From contig SVQJ01000129.1 in the NCBI GenBank assembly GCA_015065395.1, positions 1 through 5,162 of the forward strand: DNA of 5,162 nucleotides. The letters run 5' to 3'. The translations under genes were made by a program, and so were the position numbers. This document shows positions 1-5,114 of the stretch, one piece after another; position 1 is the first letter of the stretch, and every line of letters starts with the position of its first letter. This DNA is from Oscillospiraceae bacterium (lineage in GTDB: Bacteria; Bacillota; Clostridia; Oscillospirales; CAG-272). The notes beneath the pieces were generated by a model. The model was given only the letters and a program-made list of their open reading frames with translations. It did no database searches and had not been told where the DNA came from.

Positions 1-264
1 TATCGACAAGCTGCTTCGGACTGCCGAGAAGGATGCAGATTTCGTTTTTCGGGGCTCGTCGGCGTACAAAGGTACGACAGAGACCCGAAAAACGAAAAGC
101 AAAAAAACTCCGATTCTTCGGGGGGGTCTCGGTTAAACCATAAACAACTGCACACACCACCTTTTCAGATGTAAGAGATGTTACTTGCTCTCTTTAACTT
201 GCCTATAGGGCGGTCTGCGCCTTTTTCGACAGCCTGAAAGGAGCCGAGAAATCGGCTCCTTTTT
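1..264 (+). other. Structured non-coding region or 3' end of an upstream transcript (candidate RNA or intergenic repeat)
   Basis: I recognise no gene here. Several inverted repeats are visible. A small hairpin spans 14-31 (CTTCGG with CCGAGAAG, one bulge). A 14-bp stem pairs 40-53 with 84-97, and inside it 55-57 pairs with 80-82 and 63-67 with 72-76 around the loop AAAG. A 6-bp stem pairs 173-178 with 189-194. The terminator at 237-264 closes the region. All three plus-strand frames stay open from the left edge to stops at 134-136, 141-143 and 172-174, so the C-terminus of an upstream protein could also be present; the frame ending at 134-136 looks slightly more protein-like. The sequence does not match the hallmarks I know for tmRNA, SRP RNA, RNase P RNA or a T-box. 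A 6S-like RNA or a dispersed intergenic repeat cannot be excluded. Confidence 0.35.
237..264 (+). terminator. Intrinsic terminator
   Basis: An 8-bp GC-rich stem pairs GGAGCCGA (240-247) with TCGGCTCC (252-259) around a GAAA tetraloop, and is followed by five T (260-264). AAA at 237-239 can extend the stem into the T run. It ends whatever plus-strand transcript enters from the left and separates it from the promoter at 391-419. Confidence 0.85.
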
Positions 265-390
265 ATTGAAGAGTGAAAAAATACATTGTAACATCAGATA
301 TTATAGGTGACAATTTTTCCGGTGCGGGGCTTAGGCACTTAGCATCCTTTGCTTTTTATCATGGGATTATGTTAAAATTTCGCTAACTCC

Positions 391-419
391 TTGATAAGCG
401 ATGAAAAATGTGGTAATAT
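391..419 (+). promoter_or_regulatory. Sigma-A promoter for the membrane protein gene
   Basis: The -35 box is TTGATA (391-396), followed by a 17-bp spacer and the -10 box TAATAT (414-419). A TG at 411-412 lies one base before the -10 box (extended -10). The predicted transcript start is near 426, giving a leader of about 26 bases before the ATG at 452. The rest of the gap, 265-390, is AT-rich and shows nothing else I can support. Confidence 0.75.
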
Positions 420-451
420 AGTTGTATCTATCACAAGGTACGGATATTATT

Positions 452-1312
452 ATGAGAAAAAATACTAAGCTTCAAATATCAGCGGTGGGGGCCGCTTCCT
501 TGCTCCTGTGCATTATAGCGGCTGTTTGCCTTTTCTTTGCCGTGTCGGACGAGTACGAAAACAAGTTAGGACATTTTACGATTGATTCTATCTTTGCTCC
601 TTGCGTGCATTTTTGTCTTATCGGCGGTGTTATTATCGGCGTTGCTTCACTTTTTGTTTTCAAAAATTTATCATCCCCTGACCGCGCCCTTCCGGGAAGC
701 ATTGCCCTTTCCATAGCAAGCGCAATTCTTGCCAGCGTTATGATGTATTTTGCCGTAATGCGTGTAAGGGATGTTATTACGGGCGACGGTAAGGATATTT
801 CCTTCATGAGCATTGCCGCTCTGATATTTGCTTTTATCAGCGTTGTTTACTTTTATATGACTGCGCTTTCCAAAAATGATGGCGTTGTTCCTGCATATAT
901 GTCCCTTCTTTCATTTGCTCCCGTGCTTTTTTGTGCAATGGAGGTGCTTTGTATTTATTTTGATACGTCAGTTGCTGTGAACAGTCCTATCAAGAACTTC
1001 TGTCAGTTTAATTATTTGGTCTATATGCTTGCTCTTTGTGCGGAAACTGCTGTCACCCTTGGCAGAAGCAAGGTATTTGCAAGATATATCGCAACTCTCA
1101 GCCTTGCAGTGAGCATTGGCGGCCCTCTTTCCGTGGCCGCTGCTCTTCTCACCGCGAGCGGTGCGGAGTGTACTCTGTTCACAGGAACGGATGCTTTTCT
1201 CAGATTAGCTTTCTTCCTTTATTTCAGCATTAGATTTATGCTTCTTGTCAGAGTTAAGGCGACGGCAGAAAGAAAACAGGAAAAAGCAGAAAACGAAGAA
1301 ATTACAGAATAA
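452..1312 (+). CDS. Eight-helix integral membrane protein of unknown function
   Basis: The product is a 286-residue hydrophobic protein that I cannot assign to a named family. Eight hydrophobic segments are visible, at about residues 10-31, 47-70, 83-103, 117-138, 148-170, 188-203, 209-234 and 247-266. A charged hydrophilic tail (267-286, rich in K and E) follows. The N-terminus is short and basic (MRKNTK), which favours an inside location; with eight helices the tail would also be inside. A loop motif SPIKNFCQF (178-186), followed by a helix with Ala-Glu (197-198) and LGR (203-205), is the most motif-like part and resembles, from memory only, uncharacterised clostridial membrane proteins. 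The ATG at 452 is preferred over the in-frame TTG at 422, because the TTG lies upstream of the predicted transcript start. The nearest Shine-Dalgarno (AAGGT, 435-439) is 12 bases away, so translation may be modest. No transporter, kinase or protease motif is seen. Confidence 0.8.
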   Translation: MRKNTKLQISAVGAASLLLCIIAAVCLFFAVSDEYENKLGHFTIDSIFAPCVHFCLIGGVIIGVASLFVFKNLSSPDRALPGSIALSIASAILASVMMYFAVMRVRDVITGDGKDISFMSIAALIFAFISVVYFYMTALSKNDGVVPAYMSLLSFAPVLFCAMEVLCIYFDTSVAVNSPIKNFCQFNYLVYMLALCAETAVTLGRSKVFARYIATLSLAVSIGGPLSVAAALLTASGAECTLFTGTDAFLRLAFFLYFSIRFMLLVRVKATAERKQEKAENEEITE

Positions 1313-1321
1313 AATAAAGGA

Positions 1322-1395
1322 AAGGGACTGTTGCACAGATGCGATAAAGACAAAGAGAGGCTTTACTCCTGATCGCATCCTGTCAGCAGGCCCTT
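1322..1395 (+). promoter_or_regulatory. Long bulged stem-loop in the ABC-F leader (candidate attenuator)
   Basis: The left arm 1322-1345 pairs with 1372-1395 by about 22 bp. In order from the base these are AAGGG with CCCTT, an A-G mismatch, six pairs (1328-1333 with 1384-1389, one of them G-T), an unpaired C at 1334, three pairs, an unpaired C at 1380, and eight pairs GATGCGAT (1338-1345) with ATCGCATC (1372-1379). The 26-base loop can form a further AAAG/CTTT helix (1346-1349 with 1361-1364). The stem base runs into TTATTT (1394-1399), a weak U-tract. It could end part of the transcription from the upstream gene or control read-through into the ABC-F gene, whose ATG is 10 bases beyond it. 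A regulatory role is inferred from position and structure only. Confidence 0.5.
1331..1372 (+). CDS. Possible 13-codon leader peptide upstream of the ABC-F gene
   Basis: A TTG at 1331 opens a short frame reading MHRCDKDKERLYS, with a TGA stop at 1370-1372. A purine-rich AAGGAAAGGG (1317-1326) precedes it at suitable spacing, a better ribosome binding site than the one before the ABC-F ATG. The frame begins inside the left arm of the 1322-1395 stem-loop and its stop touches the first base of the right arm, so a translating ribosome would unfold the structure. That geometry resembles leader-peptide attenuators. An alternative minimal frame, ATG-CGA-TAA, lies at 1339-1347. Frames this short arise by chance, and no conservation can be tested here. 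Confidence 0.2.
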   Translation: MHRCDKDKERLYS

Positions 1396-1405
1396 ATTTA
1401 GTAGA

Positions 1406-3313
1406 ATGATCTCATTATCAACAAACAATTTATCGTATTCCATTGGACTTAAAGAGATACTGTCCGATATAACCTTTTCCGTTGAGGAGGGTGACAGGCT
1501 GGGCGTTGTAGGAGTAAACGGAAGCGGAAAATCCACGCTTTTACGTCTCATCAGCGGAAAGCTGACTGCTGACAGCGGTGAGATCTATATTGCCAAGGAT
1601 AAAACAGTGGGTATGATGGAGCAAAACGATGCTTTTGATGACGGGAGTGAGGATGATACGGTCATTTCCCGTATGTACGGTGCTTATCCCCAGCTTTGCA
1701 GAGATGAGGAGCGCATTGCCGAAATCGAAAGGGAGCTGCTTTCTTCGACGGGTGAAGCGGCAATACGATTGAGTGCTCAGCTTGACAGGGTAAATTCCAG
1801 ATATATTGAGGGCGGCGGGCTTCATTATAAGTCCCGTTGTAAAAGCATACTTTCCCGTCTCGGCTTTTCCGAGGAAACGCACGATTTAAGCATTAAGAGT
1901 CTTTCGGGAGGACAAAGAACGAGACTTGCGCTTGCCCGTCTCCTTTTTGCTCAGCCGGATATACTGATACTTGATGAGCCGACGAACCATCTGGATACGG
2001 ATACGATGGTCTGGCTTGAGGAGCATCTTTCAGCTTATAAAAAAACGCTTATTATTGTCAGCCACGACAGATATTTTCTTGACCGCGTCACAAACAAGAC
2101 CTTGGATATTGAGAATTGCCGCGGCGAGCTCTATAAATGTGCCTATTCTCAGTATGTTCAGCGGAAAAAGGAAAAGAGAGAGGCCGAGGCGAAGCACTAT
2201 GAGCTTCAGCAAAAGGAGATCGCCCGTTTGGAAGCATATATTGAGCAACAGAGGCGTTGGAACAGGGAGAGGAATATTATCGCCGCTGAAAGCCGTGAGA
2301 AGGCAATAGCGCGAATGGAAAAGCTGGAAAAGCCAAAGGATGCCCCAAGGGCAATAAGCTTTGCATTCAGCGAATCCGGCGAATCCGGTAACGATGTTCT
2401 CTCCGTTAAGGGACTTAAGATGGGCTTTGGAACGAAGATCTTGTTTGAGGATCTCTCCTTTGAGGTAAAGAAAAAAGAGAGGGTGTTCATTGCAGGCGCA
2501 AACGGATGCGGAAAATCCACTCTTCTAAAGCTCCTTCTCGGCAAGCTTTCTCCGCTTTCGGGAAAAATTAATTTCGGCTATAATGTTCACATCGGTTACT
2601 ATGATCAGGAGAATCAGAATCTTGATGATGAAAAAACTGTCCTGGACGAGCTCTGGGACGCATACCCGGGCATTAATCAGACACAGCTTAGGGTGATACT
2701 TGCTTCCTTTATGTTCCGAGGGGAGGACATTGAAAAAAAGGTGAAGGTTCTTTCAGGTGGTGAACGTGCAAGACTCACTCTTGCGAAGCTGATCCTTTCC
2801 AAGACCAATGTTTTGATTCTTGATGAGCCGACGAACCATCTGGATATTCCTTCAAGAGAGGTGCTGGAGAACGCTATAAGCGAGTTTGACGGCACAGTGA
2901 TAGCCGTCAGCCATGACAGATATTTTACACGACGACTTGCAACAAGAATACTTGAAATGGGCTGCGTTCTCAAGGATCACAGGGGCGGATACAGCGAATA
3001 CGAGGAAAAAAAGGCAAAGGAAGCTGCTACTATCGCTGATTTTGCCGAAACAAAGACCGTTTCCTCCGGCAAAGAAGAATATCTGAAGCGAAAAGCTGAT
3101 GCCCAGAAAAGCCGCAAGGAGGCTGCCTTTCGTAAAAAGGTCCTCGCAGAGATAGAAAAGCTGGAAAAGGAGCTTTCGGATATCAACGAGGAGCTTTTCG
3201 GTGAAGCTGCTACGGACTATGTAAGAGCGGGGGAGCTGGATCGCCGACGTGAAACGGTGGAGGAACGTCTTATGGAGCTTTATGAGGAAGAGGAAAAGTT
3301 CAGTGCAGAATGA
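1406..3313 (+). CDS. ABC-F family ATPase (YdiF/Uup-like ribosome-associated factor)
   Basis: This 635-residue soluble protein has two ABC cassettes and no membrane segment. Cassette 1 has Walker A GVNGSGKST (36-44), signature LSGGQ (166-170), Walker B ILILDE (186-191) running into PTNHLD, and a switch His220. Cassette 2 has GANGCGKST (364-372), LSGGE (449-453), VLILDE (469-474) and His503. A charged helical linker (about 250-310) matches the P-site tRNA-interaction motif, and a Lys/Glu-rich C-terminal coiled coil (about 556-634) resembles the ABC_tran_CTD of Uup and YdiF. ABC-F proteins bind the ribosomal E site and act on stalled or drug-bound ribosomes. Length and a short linker resemble housekeeping YdiF (about 640 aa) more than antibiotic-resistance ABC-F types, though resistance cannot be excluded. 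The ATG at 1406 gives a typical family N-terminus but lacks a good Shine-Dalgarno. No own promoter is evident, so cotranscription with the membrane protein gene is likely. Confidence 0.95.
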   Translation: MISLSTNNLSYSIGLKEILSDITFSVEEGDRLGVVGVNGSGKSTLLRLISGKLTADSGEIYIAKDKTVGMMEQNDAFDDGSEDDTVISRMYGAYPQLCRDEERIAEIERELLSSTGEAAIRLSAQLDRVNSRYIEGGGLHYKSRCKSILSRLGFSEETHDLSIKSLSGGQRTRLALARLLFAQPDILILDEPTNHLDTDTMVWLEEHLSAYKKTLIIVSHDRYFLDRVTNKTLDIENCRGELYKCAYSQYVQRKKEKREAEAKHYELQQKEIARLEAYIEQQRRWNRERNIIAAESREKAIARMEKLEKPKDAPRAISFAFSESGESGNDVLSVKGLKMGFGTKILFEDLSFEVKKKERVFIAGANGCGKSTLLKLLLGKLSPLSGKINFGYNVHIGYYDQENQNLDDEKTVLDELWDAYPGINQTQLRVILASFMFRGEDIEKKVKVLSGGERARLTLAKLILSKTNVLILDEPTNHLDIPSREVLENAISEFDGTVIAVSHDRYFTRRLATRILEMGCVLKDHRGGYSEYEEKKAKEAATIADFAETKTVSSGKEEYLKRKADAQKSRKEAAFRKKVLAEIEKLEKELSDINEELFGEAATDYVRAGELDRRRETVEERLMELYEEEEKFSAE

Positions 3314-3319
3314 AAAATA

Positions 3320-3367
3320 AAAAAATCCTTGTAAATCCGGATAGATCCGGATTTACAAGGATTTTTT
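3320..3367. terminator. Bidirectional intrinsic terminator between convergent genes
   Basis: A perfect inverted repeat pairs 3320-3342 with 3345-3367 (23 bp including A/T ends). The realistic loop is ATAGAT (3341-3346). A run of A on the left and T on the right gives a U-tract in both directions. It lies 6 bases after the ABC-F stop and 14 bases after the stop of the convergent lipoprotein gene, so it probably ends both transcripts. The core contains two copies of the palindrome ATCCGGAT separated by AG. Confidence 0.9.
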
Positions 3368-3381
3368 ATTGTAAGCGACAA

Positions 3382-3699
3382 TTACTTTCTTTCGAGAGTG
3401 AGGAATGTCATACCTTCCATTGAGAAGGTGAGCTTATTGCCCTTGATCTCGAAATCACAGGGAATGGTCTCGCCGTCGATGGTCAAGGTAATTGAATCGC
3501 CGTCGATCTTGTAGCTTCCTGTATCTTCCTTTTCGCCGTCTTCATAAATGATGAGATCGCCGTTTGATTTGAATTCCATTACGTTTTCATCATCATTTAC
3601 ATCTGCCCATTTGCCGACGATACCAGATCCTGAGCCGCCGCAGGCGCAAAGGATAAAGCACATAGCGAGACAAAGAGAGAGACAAATAATTCTTTTCAT
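3382..3699 (-). CDS. Small secreted lipoprotein with a lipocalin-like/DUF5640-type domain
   Basis: The 105-residue product begins with a basic, hydrophobic signal (MKRIICLSLC onward) ending in a lipobox Leu17-Cys18-Ala19-Cys20. Cleavage before Cys20 would leave an 85-86 residue lipid-anchored protein on the outer face of the membrane, with a short Gly/Ser spacer (21-26). The mature part starts with GKW (29-31) and has alternating beta-strand patterns: VMEFKSNGDL (40-49), GSYKIDGDSITLTIDG (61-76) and a final strand near FLTLE. This G-W, F-x-x-[ND]-G, Y-x-[IL]-x-G-[DN] arrangement is typical of small lipocalin-like domains such as DUF5640 in gut Clostridia. Their ligands are generally unknown. 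The ATG is preceded by AGAAAGGA (3708-3715) with 8-base spacing. It has its own strong promoter and shares a terminator with the ABC-F gene. The lipoprotein call is firm; the domain assignment is tentative. Confidence 0.88.
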   Translation of the reverse strand: MKRIICLSLCLAMCFILCACGGSGSGIVGKWADVNDDENVMEFKSNGDLIIYEDGEKEDTGSYKIDGDSITLTIDGETIPCDFEIKGNKLTFSMEGMTFLTLERK

Positions 3700-3730
3700 T
3701 TTTGAATTCCTTTCTGTATTATTTATTTTA

Positions 3731-3759
3731 ATTTTAGTCTTTTATCCGAGTTTTGTCAA
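3731..3759 (-). promoter_or_regulatory. Near-consensus sigma-A promoter for the lipoprotein gene
   Basis: On the minus strand the -35 box is a perfect TTGACA (3759-3754), followed by a 17-bp spacer and the -10 box TAAAAT (3736-3731). Transcription should start near 3724, leaving a leader of about 25 bases. The -35 box begins only 11 bases beyond the stop of the upstream esterase gene. No terminator separates the two, so esterase transcripts may also read through. Confidence 0.85.
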
Positions 3760-3770
3760 GTAGCATTCTG

Positions 3771-4829
3771 TTATCGCAGGATCTTAGCGATCTTATCTCC
3801 GATAGTCTGTGCCATATAGGAAAAACCGATATCGTTCGGGTGGCAGCCCTCCACGGTGCCGTCATTTGTTTGGTTTGCAAAAATAGATTCACCGTCTATA
3901 AAATAGATATTCCGGTCTCCTGCGGCCACGCTTTCTTTATAGTTTTCGTAAATGATACGCTTTCGCCCCTTCATATCATCGAGAAAATTCGGTCCGGTGG
4001 GGGCACTTATCATGATGATAGGAGTCTCGGGATGGGAAGCGCGCACGATTTCATAAAAGCTCTTATGAGTGTCTTCCAGGTGAGTCTTTGTTGGTGCATT
4101 GTAATCGTAATCCATAACGAAAAGAGACATGGGAAGAGAGGCAATATACTCTGCCATTGCTTTTTCTCCCTTGGCGCAGCCGGAAAAGCCCAGGTTGACG
4201 AAATCCCGATCAAGCTGTCGGGATATGATTGCCGGATAGGAATTTCCGGCTTTTGATGCACACCCTCCCTGGGTGATGGAGCTTCCGTAATAGACGATGG
4301 GAGCTTCCCCGATATAAGGCTCTGAGAAGGGGAGCAGCTCTGCATCCTTGTCAATGCCGATGAGCAACACATCAACACCGCTGTAAAGGGGGAAATTAAT
4401 GGTTATATCATGCATTTCTCCGTCCAGATAAAGAGAGCTTTCATATCCGTCGGTTATATCAAGGTGGGGAACGAAGGTGCCGGAGAAGATATCTCTTGAG
4501 CTCTTACGGATATACATATCAAAGCCTGCCGTTCCGGTCAGAGAAAAATGGGGCATTCTGCCGATCCCGCTCATTTTCGCGTCAAGGACGATCCTCTTGC
4601 TGTTTGTGCGAAAGCGCACTCTGCCGCCCGAGGTGTTGGTATGGAGGGAAAAGACCCCATCGCTTATATTTTTTGCCGCGCGCTCAGGCATTCTTCGGAA
4701 TTTTTCATTCTCATATATCACACCAAAGAGCCGGAAGGGTTCTTTGGTGACGTTATAGAACAAAATTCCGTCCTTTTCCACTTCAAAGGGAACTTGTAGA
4801 TTTTTATCAACCTCTACAGCTGTTTTCAT
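3771..4829 (-). CDS. SGNH/GDSL-type hydrolase with N-terminal beta domain (probable carbohydrate esterase)
   Basis: The 352-residue protein has no signal peptide or membrane segment, so it is probably cytoplasmic. An N-terminal beta-rich region (about 1-170) resembles the GxDLY domain (PF14607). A C-terminal SGNH domain (about 175-352) resembles Lipase_GDSL_3 (PF14606), the group that includes Axe2-like acetylxylan esterases. Block I is GSSITQG (182-188), with Ser184 as nucleophile. Block II is NLGFSG (212-217, Gly214). Block III is DYDYNAP (240-246, Asn244). Block V is EGCHPND (327-333) with catalytic His330. The expected acid three residues before His330 is Glu327 rather than the usual Asp. 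The likely reaction is deacetylation of imported oligosaccharides, but the substrate is an inference. The start is supported by GAAGGA (minus strand, 4843-4838) 8 bases upstream and by a strong promoter. It is transcribed alone or with read-through into the lipoprotein gene. Confidence 0.92.
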   Translation of the reverse strand: MKTAVEVDKNLQVPFEVEKDGILFYNVTKEPFRLFGVIYENEKFRRMPERAAKNISDGVFSLHTNTSGGRVRFRTNSKRIVLDAKMSGIGRMPHFSLTGTAGFDMYIRKSSRDIFSGTFVPHLDITDGYESSLYLDGEMHDITINFPLYSGVDVLLIGIDKDAELLPFSEPYIGEAPIVYYGSSITQGGCASKAGNSYPAIISRQLDRDFVNLGFSGCAKGEKAMAEYIASLPMSLFVMDYDYNAPTKTHLEDTHKSFYEIVRASHPETPIIMISAPTGPNFLDDMKGRKRIIYENYKESVAAGDRNIYFIDGESIFANQTNDGTVEGCHPNDIGFSYMAQTIGDKIAKILR

Positions 4830-4869
4830 GGGAATGATCCTTCACCTTTCGCTGAATTTTACCGATATT

Positions 4870-4898
4870 AGTATACCACACACCTGATCTGTTTTCAA
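4870..4898 (-). promoter_or_regulatory. Extended -10 sigma-A promoter for the esterase gene
   Basis: On the minus strand the -35 box is TTGAAA (4898-4893), followed by a 17-bp spacer ending in TGG and the -10 box TATACT (4875-4870). The TG one base before the -10 box makes it an extended -10 promoter. The predicted start is near 4863, giving a leader of about 33 bases. I see no operator, CRE-like palindrome or riboswitch in that leader. Confidence 0.82.
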
Positions 4899-4942
4899 GA
4901 GGGGGCAGAGTGAAGGTTAAGGGGAGATACGGTCGTTTTTTG

Positions 4943-4990
4943 AAAAAAGCTCTGCAAAAACTTTAAGTATGGGTTTAGCTAAAGTTTGCA
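4943..4990 (-). terminator. Candidate minus-strand intrinsic terminator
   Basis: Bases 4953-4965 pair with 4980-4990 (8 plus 3 bp with two unpaired A, and a 14-base loop). On the minus strand this stem is followed, after GAGC, by six T (complement of 4943-4948). The stem is AT-rich and the T run is four bases away, so termination would be imperfect. It lies between the gene entering from the right and the esterase promoter, where a terminator is expected. Confidence 0.4.
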
Positions 4991-5004
4991 AGGTAAAAGG
5001 CATC

Positions 5005-5046
5005 GCCAAAGCAGATCTCTGCTTTGGCTGAGGCACCGAAGGTGCC
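5005..5046. repeat. Two adjacent short inverted repeats
   Basis: GCCAAAGCAG (5005-5014) pairs perfectly with CTGCTTTGGC (5019-5028) around ATCT. GGCACC (5032-5037) pairs with GGTGCC (5041-5046) around GAA. Neither is followed by a T run on either strand, so they are not terminators by themselves. They are parts of a larger palindromic cluster that extends to 5114 and has the look of a dispersed intergenic repeat. Confidence 0.7.
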
Positions 5047-5050
5047 GTAA

Positions 5051-5114
5051 CCTAAAAAGGAGAAAGTCCACAGAAATGAGCTCGTTCATTTCTGTGGACT
5101 TTCTCCTTTTTAGG
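5051..5114. terminator. Perfect 29-bp hairpin, probable bidirectional terminator or palindromic repeat unit
   Basis: The arm 5051-5079 is perfectly complementary to 5086-5114, with a 6-base loop GCTCGT. Near the base the arms carry AAAAAGG and CCTTTTT, giving a U-tract in both directions inside the stem, and a second T run (5118-5122) follows on the plus strand. It overlaps the presumed stop codon of the minus-strand gene entering from the right, so it probably ends that transcript. A perfect stem this long is more than termination needs, which suggests a repeat family. Confidence 0.75.

Noticed and set aside
120..126. Run of seven G as a possible phase-variable tract
   Set aside because: It is short, lies in apparently non-coding structured DNA, and is not placed between promoter boxes or inside a convincing gene.
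1..264. tmRNA, SRP RNA, RNase P RNA, tRNA or T-box leader
   Set aside because: No CCA-ending acceptor half, no tag-peptide frame, no SRP GGAAG-type apical motif, no cloverleaf and no T-box GGTGG motif could be found. The structure remains unassigned.
472..813. Minus-strand open frame of 113 codons opposite the membrane protein gene
   Set aside because: It is antisense to a gene with a promoter and coherent helix pattern. Its low-complexity Ser/Arg/Ile-rich translation has no motif and no promoter.
1406..3313. ABC transporter ATPase partnered with the upstream membrane protein
   Set aside because: The fused two-cassette layout, charged linker and C-terminal coiled coil identify ABC-F, a soluble ribosome-associated class that does not energise a permease.
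3753..4256. Plus-strand open frame of 167 codons antisense to the esterase
   Set aside because: It lies entirely opposite the well-supported esterase gene and the lipoprotein promoter, has no ribosome binding site, and its translation resembles no domain. It is best explained as a shadow of the coding strand.
4010..4378. Minus-strand 122-codon frame inside the esterase gene in another frame
   Set aside because: It overlaps the region that encodes the catalytic blocks I and II of the esterase, and has no ribosome binding site or recognisable domain.
4953..5114. CRISPR array
   Set aside because: The repeats are distinct palindromes of different sequence, not one direct repeat separated by spacers of regular size, and no cas gene is present.
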